Source: Candidatus Obscuribacterales bacterium (lineage in GTDB: Bacteria > Cyanobacteriota > Vampirovibrionia > Obscuribacterales > Obscuribacteraceae). Taken from it: DNA of 64,000 bases. The position numbers and the translations under genes are program-made. The DNA is taken from assembly GCA_020634035.1 (NCBI GenBank), contig JACKCM010000003.1, forward strand, positions 124,001-188,000, written 5' to 3'. The notes beneath the pieces are model-generated. The model saw only the letters and a program-made list of their open reading frames with translations. It made no database searches and was not told the origin of the DNA. Positions 34,401-42,824 of this stretch are shown piece after piece. The stretch's first letter is position 1, and every line of letters starts with the position of its first letter.

Positions 34401-35507
34401 TTGCCTCCAATACTTGCCAATTACTATCTGACCTACAAATGCAACTCCCGCTGCACCTATTGCGATATTCCGGTGAAACCGGCAAACATCGGGATCAAAG
34501 AGACTCCCCCCGAGGTGATCATCGAGAATTTGCATGCCCTCAAAAGGCTGGGGGTAAAAGTGGTCGACTTCACCGGTGGAGAGCCGCTGATTTACAAACA
34601 TCTGCCCACTGTTCTCAGGGCAGCCAAAGAGATGGGGCTGTACACAAGTGTGGCGAACACCGGCACCCTCTATCCATGGAAAGCTGAAGAGCTCAAAGGG
34701 CTTATCGATGACCTCAAGTTCTCCCTTTCGACCATCGATCCCGAAGCTTACAGCAAAGAGAGGGGAATCAACGGCTTCGCCAAAGTCATAGAGAGCATAA
34801 AAATCGCCAAGAGCCTTGGAGAGCAGCCCTCAATCATCGCCACCGCCACACCGGACTCTATAGAGCAGATGGAGGATGTCATTGGACTGGCCCAGGAACT
34901 GGGTGTGGTCGTCCTGCTCGGACCGGTCTTCGACTATTGTGACAACGAACTGCTGCGCAAAGAGAGCGTCGAAGAGATCAAACGGCTTTCGAAATACGAT
35001 AATGTCTGCGTCAACTGGGCTTTCGCCGAGTTTTATGTAGATGGCGGCAACCAGATAGACGCCCCGCGTTGTCGGGCTATCTCATCGACAGTAGTGGTCT
35101 CCCCCGATGACCATCTCCTGCTGCCCTGCTATCACATGCATGATGAACGCCTCAAAATCAAACACGAAGATGGACGCTCCAACCTGGACGAAATCTGGCG
35201 CAGCGCCCATGTGCAGAAACGACGAAAAGAGGAAGGCTCCTGGGATTTCTGCCAGGGTTGTACTATCTGGTGTTATTTCGAGACCTCTTTTTTATGGCCG
35301 CCGGACAAATACTTTCTTCTCAATATTCTCAGCAAGATTCGCTGGAGCAAAGAGAAGCTCAAGCAATATGTAGAAGCCCGGTCCAGCCTTAATTTCACCC
35401 GAAAACTGGCAGGCGATCGCGACAAAATTCTCAAAGCCATATCCAACAATCCGGTCAATCAGCCGAAAACAACTGAGAAGAAGGAGCCGGTGGCAAAAGC
35501 GAAATAA
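34401..35507 (+). CDS. Radical SAM protein with a SPASM-like C-terminus
   Basis: 368 aa. The [4Fe-4S] motif CNSRCTYC (CxxxCxxC) occurs at about residue 14, and the GGEPL SAM-binding motif at about 59. The second half has the C...C...CxxC...C pattern (CRAISSTVVV, LPCYH, FCQGCTIWCY) of a SPASM/Twitch domain holding additional clusters, as in peptide-modifying or quinohaemoprotein maturases. The substrate is unknown, and no precursor peptide is seen next to it. The start is TTG at 34401; no ATG exists in frame before the cluster motif. Confidence 0.85.
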   Translation: MPPILANYYLTYKCNSRCTYCDIPVKPANIGIKETPPEVIIENLHALKRLGVKVVDFTGGEPLIYKHLPTVLRAAKEMGLYTSVANTGTLYPWKAEELKGLIDDLKFSLSTIDPEAYSKERGINGFAKVIESIKIAKSLGEQPSIIATATPDSIEQMEDVIGLAQELGVVVLLGPVFDYCDNELLRKESVEEIKRLSKYDNVCVNWAFAEFYVDGGNQIDAPRCRAISSTVVVSPDDHLLLPCYHMHDERLKIKHEDGRSNLDEIWRSAHVQKRRKEEGSWDFCQGCTIWCYFETSFLWPPDKYFLLNILSKIRWSKEKLKQYVEARSSLNFTRKLAGDRDKILKAISNNPVNQPKTTEKKEPVAKAK

Positions 35508-35603
35508 CATTCAATGGCGCACTGATGCCACTGTATATAACACCACCATCTTCAAAGCCTTGCAAAGCACCAGCAATTAAAGTTCATTTTTTAAGAAATC
35601 CTT

Positions 35604-35633
35604 TTGTCTTATCGAGACCATTTCTGGTATAAA
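35604..35633 (+). promoter_or_regulatory. Promoter of tRNA-Ala
   Basis: TTGTCT (35604-35609), an 18-base spacer and TATAAA (35628-35633) stand about 10 bases before the mature 5' end of the tRNA. Confidence 0.55.
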
Positions 35634-35643
35634 TTGTCCATAC

Positions 35644-35719
35644 GGGGCGTTAGCGCAGTTGGTAGCGCGCTTCAATGGCATTGAAGAGGTCGGGGGTTCG
35701 AATCCCCCACGCTCCACCA
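35644..35719 (+). tRNA. tRNA-Ala (anticodon GGC), CCA encoded
   Basis: A complete cloverleaf: seven-base acceptor stem GGGGCGT with ACGCTCC, including the G3-U70 wobble that identifies alanine tRNAs. The anticodon arm CTTCA-ATGGCAT-TGAAG gives anticodon GGC. The T arm is GGGGG-TTCGAAT-CCCCC. The 3' CCA (35717-35719) is encoded in the gene. It reads GCC (and GCU) codons. Confidence 0.97.
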
Positions 35720-35739
35720 CTTTTATAAATCAAAGACTT

Positions 35740-36531
35740 CTATAAATCGCCTTCGAGCAGCCTGAGCCCCTCCGGAAGGGAGCCGACTCGAAAGGTTTCG
35801 GTTTTGATGGCGCCGTCTGTGCCAAATTCGATATAGCGATAACCCGGAGCCTTTCTGTCTATGGTCAGACCGGTGGCAGTCGGTCTAAATTGAACACCGG
35901 TAGAAGGACTGGCGATAAATAAAGTGCCGCCTCGCCCCTGCACACAATCTTGATGTACATGGCCGAATATAACCGCCTCCACCCCGCCCTCTTCGGCAAG
36001 CAATGTCTCGAACGCCTCTGCGTTTCTGAGCATCATCCTGTCCTCTCGGCGACTGTCCATGGTCACCGGATTGTGATGCAGAAAAATAGCCCGGTAGCAA
36101 TCACTGCGATTTTCTAAAAGCCATGCCCGCGTGCGCTCTAGCTCTGCAGCCGAAAGTTCTCCTTCGACTCTCCCTTCCACCGCCGAATCGAGGAAAAGAA
36201 AGCGCCAGGGACCGATCTGCCTGGACAGCTCCAGTCTGAAGGCAGGATAGGCGCCGAACACCTCTTTCATCAAGGGCTTGTGGTCGTGGTTGCCCGGCAG
36301 CCAGTGAATCTCTGGGTGATATCGTGAGACCATATCGGCAAGGTTGACATAGGACTCTTTCGATTCGTCCTGGGAGAGATCGCCTGTAAGGACGACAATG
36401 TCAGCCTGATGAGAGGCAAAGGCATGTTCCAGCACCGCCGCAAGACAGGCGCTGGTATCCACCCCTTTCATCCTTCCTTCCGGGGTGGCGAATAGATGAG
36501 TATCGGTAAACTGTAAAACCCTGACAACCAT
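35740..36531 (-). CDS. CpdA-like calcineurin-fold phosphodiesterase
   Basis: 263 aa from ATG 36531 (an in-frame TTG at 36549 would add six residues). Metallophosphoesterase motifs run in order: FTDTHLF, VLTGDLSQDES, LPGNHDHK, IFLHHNP and FGHVHQD. The end of the domain, PSTGVQFRPTATGL, is typical of the CpdA branch, which hydrolyses 3',5'-cAMP. Activity on other cyclic nucleotides or phosphodiesters cannot be excluded. Confidence 0.85.
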   Translation of the reverse strand: MVVRVLQFTDTHLFATPEGRMKGVDTSACLAAVLEHAFASHQADIVVLTGDLSQDESKESYVNLADMVSRYHPEIHWLPGNHDHKPLMKEVFGAYPAFRLELSRQIGPWRFLFLDSAVEGRVEGELSAAELERTRAWLLENRSDCYRAIFLHHNPVTMDSRREDRMMLRNAEAFETLLAEEGGVEAVIFGHVHQDCVQGRGGTLFIASPSTGVQFRPTATGLTIDRKAPGYRYIEFGTDGAIKTETFRVGSLPEGLRLLEGDL

Positions 36532-36611
36532 TCTATGAAAGAGCCCCAAGCAAGGATCTCCACAAAGATATAGAATTAGAGTCGGAGTGACAACAACTTC
36601 TAGAATCCGGC

Positions 36612-37520
36612 ATGTTCAAAAGCACCTTATCTCTGGTAAAGCTTACCCCGCTGTTAATCTTTCTGGCGGGTCTTATTTTTATCGGGGTTTATATGATAAG
36701 AAACCTGCCAACCGCCACCCTGGCTCTCTTCACCCGGGTCGAAAGCCCTCGAGAATATTCTTTTAAAAGCTACGACAAGCTGCTCAAAGAGTTTGTCAAA
36801 GAGGGGCTGGTAGATTATGGCGCCTTGAAAAAATCGGATCTGCTGGACAAAAGCCTGAAAGAGCTAGCGTCAACGTCGCCGACCAACCTCAATACAGAAA
36901 GCCAGGCTTGCTACTGGCTCAACGCCCACAACCTGTTGACAATAAAAATCATAACCGATCGCTACCCTATTAAAACCCTGCAGGATATCGGGCTCGACCG
37001 GGCATCCAGAAGGTTTGTCGTGGGCGGTGAAACATTATCTATTCAAAAACTCTACGGCAACAAACTGATGCCGGTCCTGATGAACAGAGCGATTCCAACT
37101 GAAGCGGTGTTCCTGATCTGCGGCGGCAGCCTTGCCTATCCTCCTCTCGCAGAGCACGCCATTCTGCCGGCCAATCTTGAAAATGACGCGAAAGTAGCCG
37201 CTTATCGCTATCTCACCAACGAAAAGAACGTATATTTCAACCGCGCCACCGGAGCATTTCTGATCTCCAATCTCATGAAGCGCTATTCCAGAAAGTTTGC
37301 TCAGATAGACCAGGACCCTTTCTCGATGTGTACGCTCTATCTGACCAAGGAACAATGTCCAGATTTAACGGATATTATGTTGACCAAGACTTACTTTTCT
37401 AAAATAGACCATAGAGTTAACTCGCTGGAATATCTAGAAGGGATCAAGCCAAAGACCCCGGACCATGAAACCGACAAAAAAGAAGCTCCTGCAAAAAACA
37501 ATAGCAAAACTGGTTCCTGA
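36612..37520 (+). CDS. DUF547-domain protein, membrane-anchored
   Basis: 302 aa. An N-terminal helix (LLIFLAGLIFIGVYMI) likely anchors it to the inner membrane. The DUF547 domain spans most of the rest (VDYGALKKSD, CYWLNAHNLLTIKII, an extended segment, then ILPANLEND). DUF547 proteins have a cysteine-protease-like fold with unestablished function. The 3' end overlaps the amidase gene by 56 bases in another frame, which argues for coupled translation and possibly a shared envelope role. Confidence 0.85.
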   Translation: MFKSTLSLVKLTPLLIFLAGLIFIGVYMIRNLPTATLALFTRVESPREYSFKSYDKLLKEFVKEGLVDYGALKKSDLLDKSLKELASTSPTNLNTESQACYWLNAHNLLTIKIITDRYPIKTLQDIGLDRASRRFVVGGETLSIQKLYGNKLMPVLMNRAIPTEAVFLICGGSLAYPPLAEHAILPANLENDAKVAAYRYLTNEKNVYFNRATGAFLISNLMKRYSRKFAQIDQDPFSMCTLYLTKEQCPDLTDIMLTKTYFSKIDHRVNSLEYLEGIKPKTPDHETDKKEAPAKNNSKTGS

Positions 37521-39408
37521 GCGAATATCGCCTATCTTAGCTGCGGCGATATCCATGACCACGCTTATCGCACCATATGCGGCACTGGCTCAAAGCGATA
37601 GTCTCTATCTTGCCTATCCTAAAAAAGAGAAAGTGACGATCAACTCTCCTGCCAGCTTCATCATCGGAAAGACCGCTCCAGCGCCAGGACTGAAGATAAA
37701 TGATCAGCCGGTAAAAATGAGCAAAGAGGGATTTTTCGCCCATGTGATCAAGCTCAATCGAGGCAAAAACAATTTCGCCCTCACCGATGGAGCGGGCCAA
37801 AATGCCCTGGGTACCATCGAGATAGACCGGCCCCAGATACCAAACCCGATTTCGGCTAATGACTGGAAATTGCTTCCCCAGGCACCGACCCAGTCCATGG
37901 GTCTTACCCCGGGAGATCTTCTCATACTCAAAGCGAAGGCTACTCCAGGCGGCACAGTCTCTGTGCTTCTCAAAAACCGGGTGATTAATTTAAGTCCGGC
38001 AAACGTTGTAAGAAGCGCCAGATCTAAAAAGAGTAAGCCGACCGCCCAGGTAAACTGGGGTCAGGCTGTAGCCTACGGTAAAGTGTTTCAGAACCTGCCC
38101 CGTAGCGCTCCTGATCTTTATGTCGGCTTCTATAAAATTCAACCTACCGACAGCTTCGACAAGATAAAGCCGGTCTTTGTACTAAAGAAAGGCGGTCGCA
38201 TCCTCAAGCAGAAAAACAATGCCGAGATCTCTTTAGTGCGGCAGCCTATTTTAGCCCAGACCACAGTAAGAGATGCGGTGGTTCGAGTCTCTCCCGATGC
38301 AGCCCGCCTCACCCCTTTAGAGAAAGGCGTGCGTCTTTTAGTGGATGGCTGGCAGGGTGAAAACTTTCGCTGTCTGTACGGACGAAACAAACATGTCTGG
38401 ATCAAGAATCGGGAACTGGCTTTTGAAGAAGGCTCGCCTGCGGTATCGGGACCGGTGCCTAGAAGCCATGTAAAAACAGTCAACCTCAGTCGCAGCATCT
38501 ACGGCGACGCGATAGTGATACCACTGGAGCAACCACTGCCCTATGAGGTCATGCAGACAGTCGGCAAACCGAACAAATTGACCCTTCGCTTATATGGCGC
38601 GGTGGCTGACACAGACTGGGTCTCCCAGCAATACAGACAAGCCTTCGAGGGAGACGGCACCAATACCAATACTTCTCCACGAGACGGTCTTGTCGAGAGT
38701 GTCGATTGGAAACAGGTGGAAGACGACATCTATGAGCTGAATATCAATCTAAAAGGGCGCAGGCAGTGGGGGCACACAGTCTCGTATGATCAAAATCGGC
38801 TTCTTTTGCATATCAAAGATCCGCCCGCTCTAACCGGCTCTGGCAGAAGTCTTGCTGGTCTGAAAATCTGTGTCGATCCCGGTCATGGTGGCAAAGAGCC
38901 TGGTGCCATGGGATGCTCCGGTATAAGAGAGGCTGAAGTCAACCTGGCTATTGCTCTCAAGTTAAAGAACCTGCTTGAAAAAGCCGGCGCCCAGGTTTTC
39001 ATCACCAGAACCGACGACCGCACCCTCGGTCTATACGAAAGGGTGGACTTAGCCCGGGCTCATAATGCGGACATTCTTATATCTGTCCACAACAACTCCC
39101 TGCCCGATGGCAGAGATCCCTGGAAAGAGCACGGCACCTCGGTTTATTTCTATAACAAACAAGCCATGGAGCTTTCTCGCTCGGTCAATGACGCCCTGGT
39201 GGCCGGTCTCAAGTTTCCTAACATAGGCTCTCGCTATCAGAACCTGGCCCTGACCCGTCCAACTCAGATGCTGGCGATTCTGTGCGAAGTCGGCTTCATG
39301 ATCAATCCAGAAGAATACGCCCTGCTCATTCAAGATAGCGTGCAAGAGAAAGCGGCGAGAGCCATGGTAGAAGGTCTGTCCAATTATCTGCTCGGTCCGT
39401 CTGGATAA
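37465..39408 (+). CDS. N-acetylmuramoyl-L-alanine amidase (Amidase_3)
   Basis: 647 aa, exported (hydrophobic segment ILAAAISMTTLIAPYAALAQ). The first 450 residues contain beta-rich segments, including an SH3-like stretch (VRDAVVRVSPDAARLTPLEKGVRLLVDGW) that probably binds cell wall. The catalytic zinc domain is C-terminal: ICVDPGHGGKEPGAMG (zinc His), REAEVNLAIA (Glu), ISVHNNS (His) and LCEVGFMINPEE (catalytic Glu). It cleaves the amide bond between MurNAc and the peptide stem, for cell separation or wall remodelling. The start overlaps the DUF547 gene. The CoaX gene follows. Confidence 0.9.
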   Translation: MKPTKKKLLQKTIAKLVPERISPILAAAISMTTLIAPYAALAQSDSLYLAYPKKEKVTINSPASFIIGKTAPAPGLKINDQPVKMSKEGFFAHVIKLNRGKNNFALTDGAGQNALGTIEIDRPQIPNPISANDWKLLPQAPTQSMGLTPGDLLILKAKATPGGTVSVLLKNRVINLSPANVVRSARSKKSKPTAQVNWGQAVAYGKVFQNLPRSAPDLYVGFYKIQPTDSFDKIKPVFVLKKGGRILKQKNNAEISLVRQPILAQTTVRDAVVRVSPDAARLTPLEKGVRLLVDGWQGENFRCLYGRNKHVWIKNRELAFEEGSPAVSGPVPRSHVKTVNLSRSIYGDAIVIPLEQPLPYEVMQTVGKPNKLTLRLYGAVADTDWVSQQYRQAFEGDGTNTNTSPRDGLVESVDWKQVEDDIYELNINLKGRRQWGHTVSYDQNRLLLHIKDPPALTGSGRSLAGLKICVDPGHGGKEPGAMGCSGIREAEVNLAIALKLKNLLEKAGAQVFITRTDDRTLGLYERVDLARAHNADILISVHNNSLPDGRDPWKEHGTSVYFYNKQAMELSRSVNDALVAGLKFPNIGSRYQNLALTRPTQMLAILCEVGFMINPEEYALLIQDSVQEKAARAMVEGLSNYLLGPSG

Positions 39409-39425
39409 AAGGAAGGAGAATAATT

Positions 39426-40202
39426 TTGGAGAGACTGGCTGTAGATCTGGGAAATTCGCGAATCGCCACCGGCTATTTTCGCGACCTGGAACTGCTGGAA
39501 AAATGGTATCACCCGCTCAGCAGCGTGGATGGAGCCTTCCAGAAGATTGACGATCTGCAAAAACAGAAGCAAGGCAGCCTGGAGGTCATAATCAGCTCGG
39601 TGGTACCATCCACCACCGGACGTTTGCTGGAACTTCTGGGAAGAAGTAAAATCAACCATTCTCTAATCCGCCTGGATAGCCAATCTATAATCGGAAACAC
39701 CTATCCGACCATGGGTACGGACAGACTTGCCAATCTAGTCGCAGCGCATAAACTACATGGTGAAAAAAACGTAGCTTTAGTAGTACTCGACTTCGGTACC
39801 GCCACCACTCTTTCTGCAGTCGGACCGGATGGCGTTTTTCTCGGTGGCATGATCACCCTTGGTCTGAAAAATACACTTACCTCGGTGAACAGCACCCTGG
39901 AACAACTGCCCATCCTCGACTTCGACGAAGAGTTCGATTCTGCCACCCTGAGCCCACTGGCTCTGACCACAGATCAGGCCATATTGAACGGCACCATAAT
40001 CGGTCATCTAGGAATGGTGGAGCGATGGCTGCATAGCTGCCGACAGTATCTCGATCTGCCCATAAAAACAGTAGCGACCGGCGGACTTGCCCGCCTGATC
40101 GCTAAACATATAGATAAAGTGTCGATTATCGACGAAGATCTAACTCTGAAAGGGATTAATCTACTTGGCGCTCCGGCAGGGGGCCAAGCGGATCGAGGTT
40201 GA
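39426..40202 (+). CDS. coaX: Type III pantothenate kinase
   Basis: 258 aa. The first step of coenzyme A synthesis: pantothenate plus ATP to 4'-phosphopantothenate. ASKHA-fold motifs are seen: LAVDLGNSRIATGYF (phosphate 1), GTDRLANLVAA and VVLDFGTATTLSAV (catalytic Asp region). This type is feedback-insensitive and typical of cyanobacteria among others. The start is TTG, well supported by AGGAAGGAG ahead. It overlaps a convergent small gene by 47 bases. Confidence 0.92.
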   Translation: MERLAVDLGNSRIATGYFRDLELLEKWYHPLSSVDGAFQKIDDLQKQKQGSLEVIISSVVPSTTGRLLELLGRSKINHSLIRLDSQSIIGNTYPTMGTDRLANLVAAHKLHGEKNVALVVLDFGTATTLSAVGPDGVFLGGMITLGLKNTLTSVNSTLEQLPILDFDEEFDSATLSPLALTTDQAILNGTIIGHLGMVERWLHSCRQYLDLPIKTVATGGLARLIAKHIDKVSIIDEDLTLKGINLLGAPAGGQADRG

Positions 40203-40344
40203 AGGACTTCTCGAGTACCTGTCTGTATTCCGGATTTGTAAGAGCCTCGAAAGAATAGAATTCATCCGCCCAATAGCTCTCTTCCTGATCTTTCAATTCT
40301 TCAATACGCTGTTTCAACGAACCCGCAATACTATCGTTTGACAT
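40156..40344 (-). CDS. Small acidic protein, 62 aa
   Basis: From ATG 40344 (MSNDSIAGSLKQRIEELKDQ) with GAGGG a few bases upstream. Helical, acidic, no known domain. Its 3' end overlaps coaX in the opposite direction. The frame stays open further upstream to 40422, but the residues before the ATG look non-coding. Could be a false gene. Confidence 0.4.
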   Translation of the reverse strand: MSNDSIAGSLKQRIEELKDQEESYWADEFYSFEALTNPEYRQVLEKSFNLDPLGPLPERQVD

Positions 40345-40662
40345 CAAGCCCTCGTCTCTAGTTCCTGTTTGTGTAACCACTGGTACCACCATCCAGTTTA
40401 GTCGCGGCAGAGGAAAGGACAATACTTGACTACCCTGTAAAAACCTTGACAGATAAACGAATCGAAGAACAGTTGAGCAATCGGAGCCAACCTAAACTTT
40501 AAGATCGGTTTCTGCTCTGCATAAAAATATGCGCCACCCTATATCTCTCTCCTGAAGCCAATTTCAGCTTTCGGATCTGATTATCCGTCACCCTCGCTGA
40601 AGTAGTGTTAATATTGAAGAAGATCAGCTTCTTATAAATCAGTCAGATCATTCAGAAGATAT
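40345..40662. other. Intergenic region before the LSm-like gene
   Basis: No gene is visible. An AT-rich stretch near the right end includes a small hairpin (AGAAG-atca-GCTTCT) about 35 bases before the next start codon. The 3' half carries CCTGAAGCCAATTTCAGCTTT (from about 40551), which nearly repeats a sequence at 23093-23115. Confidence 0.4.
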
Positions 40663-40974
40663 ATGCTCAATTTAAAACTGCGACTGGAAAGCCTATGCGA
40701 CACCCGATCCTGGGTGAAGCTCCATTTCGCCGACGGAACAACCCTGACAGGCAGGGTTATAAGAGTCGGTCATGACTATGTCGAAATGGAATCCTACGGA
40801 GAGGCCGAAGCCGGCTACAAATACGAGTACTCAAAGCATCTTGTCCCGCTCAATCTGGTCAAATTCATAACCATAGAGTCCTCGTCCTTTGCCGAGGCCG
40901 AGCGAAGACGCCTTGCCTATGTTGCAGAGTTGGAATCAGACAATATTCCGGAATCTGAGAAACTAGATTCCTAA
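40663..40974 (+). CDS. Small protein with an LSm/Hfq-like beta-barrel segment
   Basis: 103 aa. Residues about 15-70 (WVKLHFADGTTLTGRVIRVGHDYVEMES) have the strand pattern and glycine placement of an Sm1 motif, as in LSm-like or DUF2642-type proteins. The C-terminal 30 residues form a charged helix. Hfq-type RNA binding is conceivable but not shown; a match to Hfq itself is not seen. Its stop overlaps the glmU stop by four bases. Confidence 0.55.
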   Translation: MLNLKLRLESLCDTRSWVKLHFADGTTLTGRVIRVGHDYVEMESYGEAEAGYKYEYSKHLVPLNLVKFITIESSSFAEAERRRLAYVAELESDNIPESEKLDS

Positions 40975-42404
40975 CTTATAGAAGTCGCACTCTCGCTCTT
41001 TCTTTTGTCGGCCCAGCCCTCTTTCTGGACCTGTTTGGCTCGACTGACAGCAAGAGCGCCCGCTGGAACGTCTTTAGTAATAACCGAGCCGGCACCGACC
41101 ACTGCACCATCACCGACTGTCACCGGTGCCACCAGAACCGAGTTGCTGCCGGTGCTGGCTCCATCACCAATGGTGGTATTACACTTACGCTTCGTTATAT
41201 GGTCATAGTTCGCGGTAATGGTTCCAGCGCCAATATTTGCCCCGGAGCCCAGTACGGCATCCCCGACATAGCTCAAGTGTGAAACATTGGTTTTCTGCCC
41301 GACGGTGGTCTTTTTGAGTTCGACAAAATTGCCGACCCGCACTGCTTCAGCTAAATTGTTGCCTTCCCTGACATGGGCAAAAGGACCGACTCGACAGTCA
41401 TCCCCAAGAATAGAGTCCAGCACCACAGAATGCAGTACAGTGCAACGGTCGCCCATTTCGACTTTGCCTCTTATAGTAACGCCGGGTCCTATTTGACATT
41501 CTGAGCCGATTTTGACCGGTCCGGTTATTTCGCATCCAGGATAAATAACCGAATCTCTTCCTATCTCAGCTTCCGGCGCAATCCAGACACTTTCGGGATC
41601 GACTATGGTAACGCCGGCTTCAAGAGCCAGTTTTCTGACGGTGTGATCCCGAAGATGCCGGGTGACCTCCGCCAGTTCAAGACGCGAGTTTATGCCCGCC
41701 ACTTCCCACCAGTGTTCAGCCACCACGCAGGAAAGATTGCCGGCACCGGCAGCCGCCCATCCAATCAGGTCGGTTAGATAGTACTCTTTCTGCACATTGT
41801 CATTTTTGAGTTGCCGAAGTCCGGCCTCAGCCTCGGGCCATTTAAAACAATATATGGCAGAGTTGACCTCACAGATTCTCTTCTCTGCTTCGGTTGCATC
41901 CTTCGCTTCTACAATCGCTTTGACTTTGCCGTCTTCAGAACGCACCACTCGACCATAACTCTTGGGGTCATCGACGATGGTTGACAGCACCGTTATCAGT
42001 GCGTCTTCCTCTTCGTGGGTTTTGACCAGGGCTTTGAGAGTTTCAGCCCTCAATAGCGGCGCATCTCCGACGGTGACAATAAGATTGCCGGTGAAACCCG
42101 ACCCCGATAGAGAATCGACCACCTGCATAAGCGCGTGCCCGGTGCCCAGTTGAGGCTCCTGCAGATGGGTCTCATACGATACTTCCGGCGGTGACGACTG
42201 CAAATGAGCCTCGATTTGATCTTTGCCATGGCCAAGAACCAGATGTGCTTTTTCTACACCGGCACCGTGCACCGCATCCAACACCCGATCAAGAATGGTT
42301 TTGCCCAGCACTCGGTGAAGGACTTTAGCCATTCCCGATTTCATTCTGGTGCCTTGACCGGCAGCCAGGACCACGGCTCTTAGCGGATGCTTGGAATTGG
42401 TCAT
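40971..42404 (-). CDS. glmU: Bifunctional UDP-N-acetylglucosamine pyrophosphorylase / glucosamine-1-phosphate N-acetyltransferase
   Basis: 477 aa. It makes UDP-GlcNAc, the precursor of peptidoglycan and lipid A. The N-terminal uridyltransferase begins AVVLAAGQGTRMKSGMAKVLH, with VTVGDAPLL as the metal-binding region. The C-terminal left-handed beta-helix (from about residue 255) shows hexapeptide repeats, including IGAGTITANYDHITKRKCNTTIGDGASTGSNSVLVAPV. A structured leader and intrinsic terminator lie immediately upstream. Confidence 0.96.
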   Translation of the reverse strand: MTNSKHPLRAVVLAAGQGTRMKSGMAKVLHRVLGKTILDRVLDAVHGAGVEKAHLVLGHGKDQIEAHLQSSPPEVSYETHLQEPQLGTGHALMQVVDSLSGSGFTGNLIVTVGDAPLLRAETLKALVKTHEEEDALITVLSTIVDDPKSYGRVVRSEDGKVKAIVEAKDATEAEKRICEVNSAIYCFKWPEAEAGLRQLKNDNVQKEYYLTDLIGWAAAGAGNLSCVVAEHWWEVAGINSRLELAEVTRHLRDHTVRKLALEAGVTIVDPESVWIAPEAEIGRDSVIYPGCEITGPVKIGSECQIGPGVTIRGKVEMGDRCTVLHSVVLDSILGDDCRVGPFAHVREGNNLAEAVRVGNFVELKKTTVGQKTNVSHLSYVGDAVLGSGANIGAGTITANYDHITKRKCNTTIGDGASTGSNSVLVAPVTVGDGAVVGAGSVITKDVPAGALAVSRAKQVQKEGWADKRKSESATSIS

Positions 42405-42442
42405 TGATCAATATACCTGTATATAGGGAAAGCAAAGCTAGC

Positions 42443-42469
42443 AAAAAACCCCAACTCTAGGAGTCGGGG
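42443..42469 (-). terminator. Terminator/attenuator hairpin 38 bases before glmU
   Basis: On the minus strand CCCCGACTC-CTA-GAGTTGGGG (one G-U pair) is followed by TTTTTT, a textbook intrinsic terminator. It comes before the glmU start, not after a gene, so it either ends a separate small RNA or attenuates glmU. Confidence 0.88.
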
Positions 42470-42763
42470 AATCTGCGAATCGTCCATCTTCTGTAAAATG
42501 TCCGCAGCGTTGGTGCTGCCCCAACAGGTTCCATCCCTGGTACCTCTCGTCTGGAGATGCTGCGATGTGTGCCCAGCGGGCATGTATATTTGTATCCGAT
42601 TATCCGGAAATTCCCGCTGGTATTAACCTTTCGTTCATTTTCGAGAGAAACAATTGTTTCGCAGACCCCGGCAATATCTCTCGAATCACTGAACAGTACT
42701 GAAAGACGCTTGTTTACAAAAAATGTTCCTCCCCCATGACATTGTTCTGGCAAGGTCCGAAAT
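42443..42763 (-). ncRNA. Structured leader RNA of glmU or free-standing small RNA, unassigned
   Basis: About 320 bases between a promoter and an intrinsic terminator, with several inverted repeats on the minus strand. TCTCTCG/CGAGAGA pair (42642-42648 with 42677-42683). CCAGCGGG/CCCGCTGG pair (42573-42580 with 42613-42620). CGCAGC/GCTGCG (42503-42508 with 42559-42564) enclose three small hairpins, forming a possible four-way junction. The loop-proximal TTGGGG (42519-42524) could pair with CCCCGA of the terminator, offering an antiterminator. I could not match it to 6S, tmRNA, RNase P, SRP, TPP, SAM, cobalamin, c-di-GMP or glmS ribozyme consensus. No convincing protein is encoded. Candidate riboswitch for amino-sugar metabolism, or a free-standing RNA. 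Confidence 0.5.
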
Positions 42764-42769
42764 ATCACG

Positions 42770-42797
42770 GTATTATCTATTTACAAAGAGCAATCAA
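42770..42797 (-). promoter_or_regulatory. Promoter for the glmU leader RNA
   Basis: TTGATT (42797 down to 42792), 16 bases, then TAATAC (42775 down to 42770) on the minus strand. It places transcription start near 42763. A TATTAT at 42771-42776 could serve as a -10 for the plus-strand protease gene on the same DNA. Confidence 0.5.
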
Positions 42798-42824
42798 TTT
42801 TTAGGAAAGAACCAGGAGTGACGA

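Noticed and set aside
42520..42560. T-box-like stretch AGGGATGGAACC in the glmU leader.
   Set aside because: It has an extra base compared with AGGGTGGNACC, lacks the following CGCG, and glmU is not a T-box target; probably coincidence.
42590..42630. TPP-riboswitch-like stretch GGTTAATACCAGCGGG in the glmU leader.
   Set aside because: The obligatory CTGAGA block and the rest of the thi-box are missing.
42457..42768. Open frame of 103 codons on the minus strand through the glmU leader.
   Set aside because: Composition is not protein-like, it runs through the stable hairpins and the terminator, and no ribosome-binding site precedes it.
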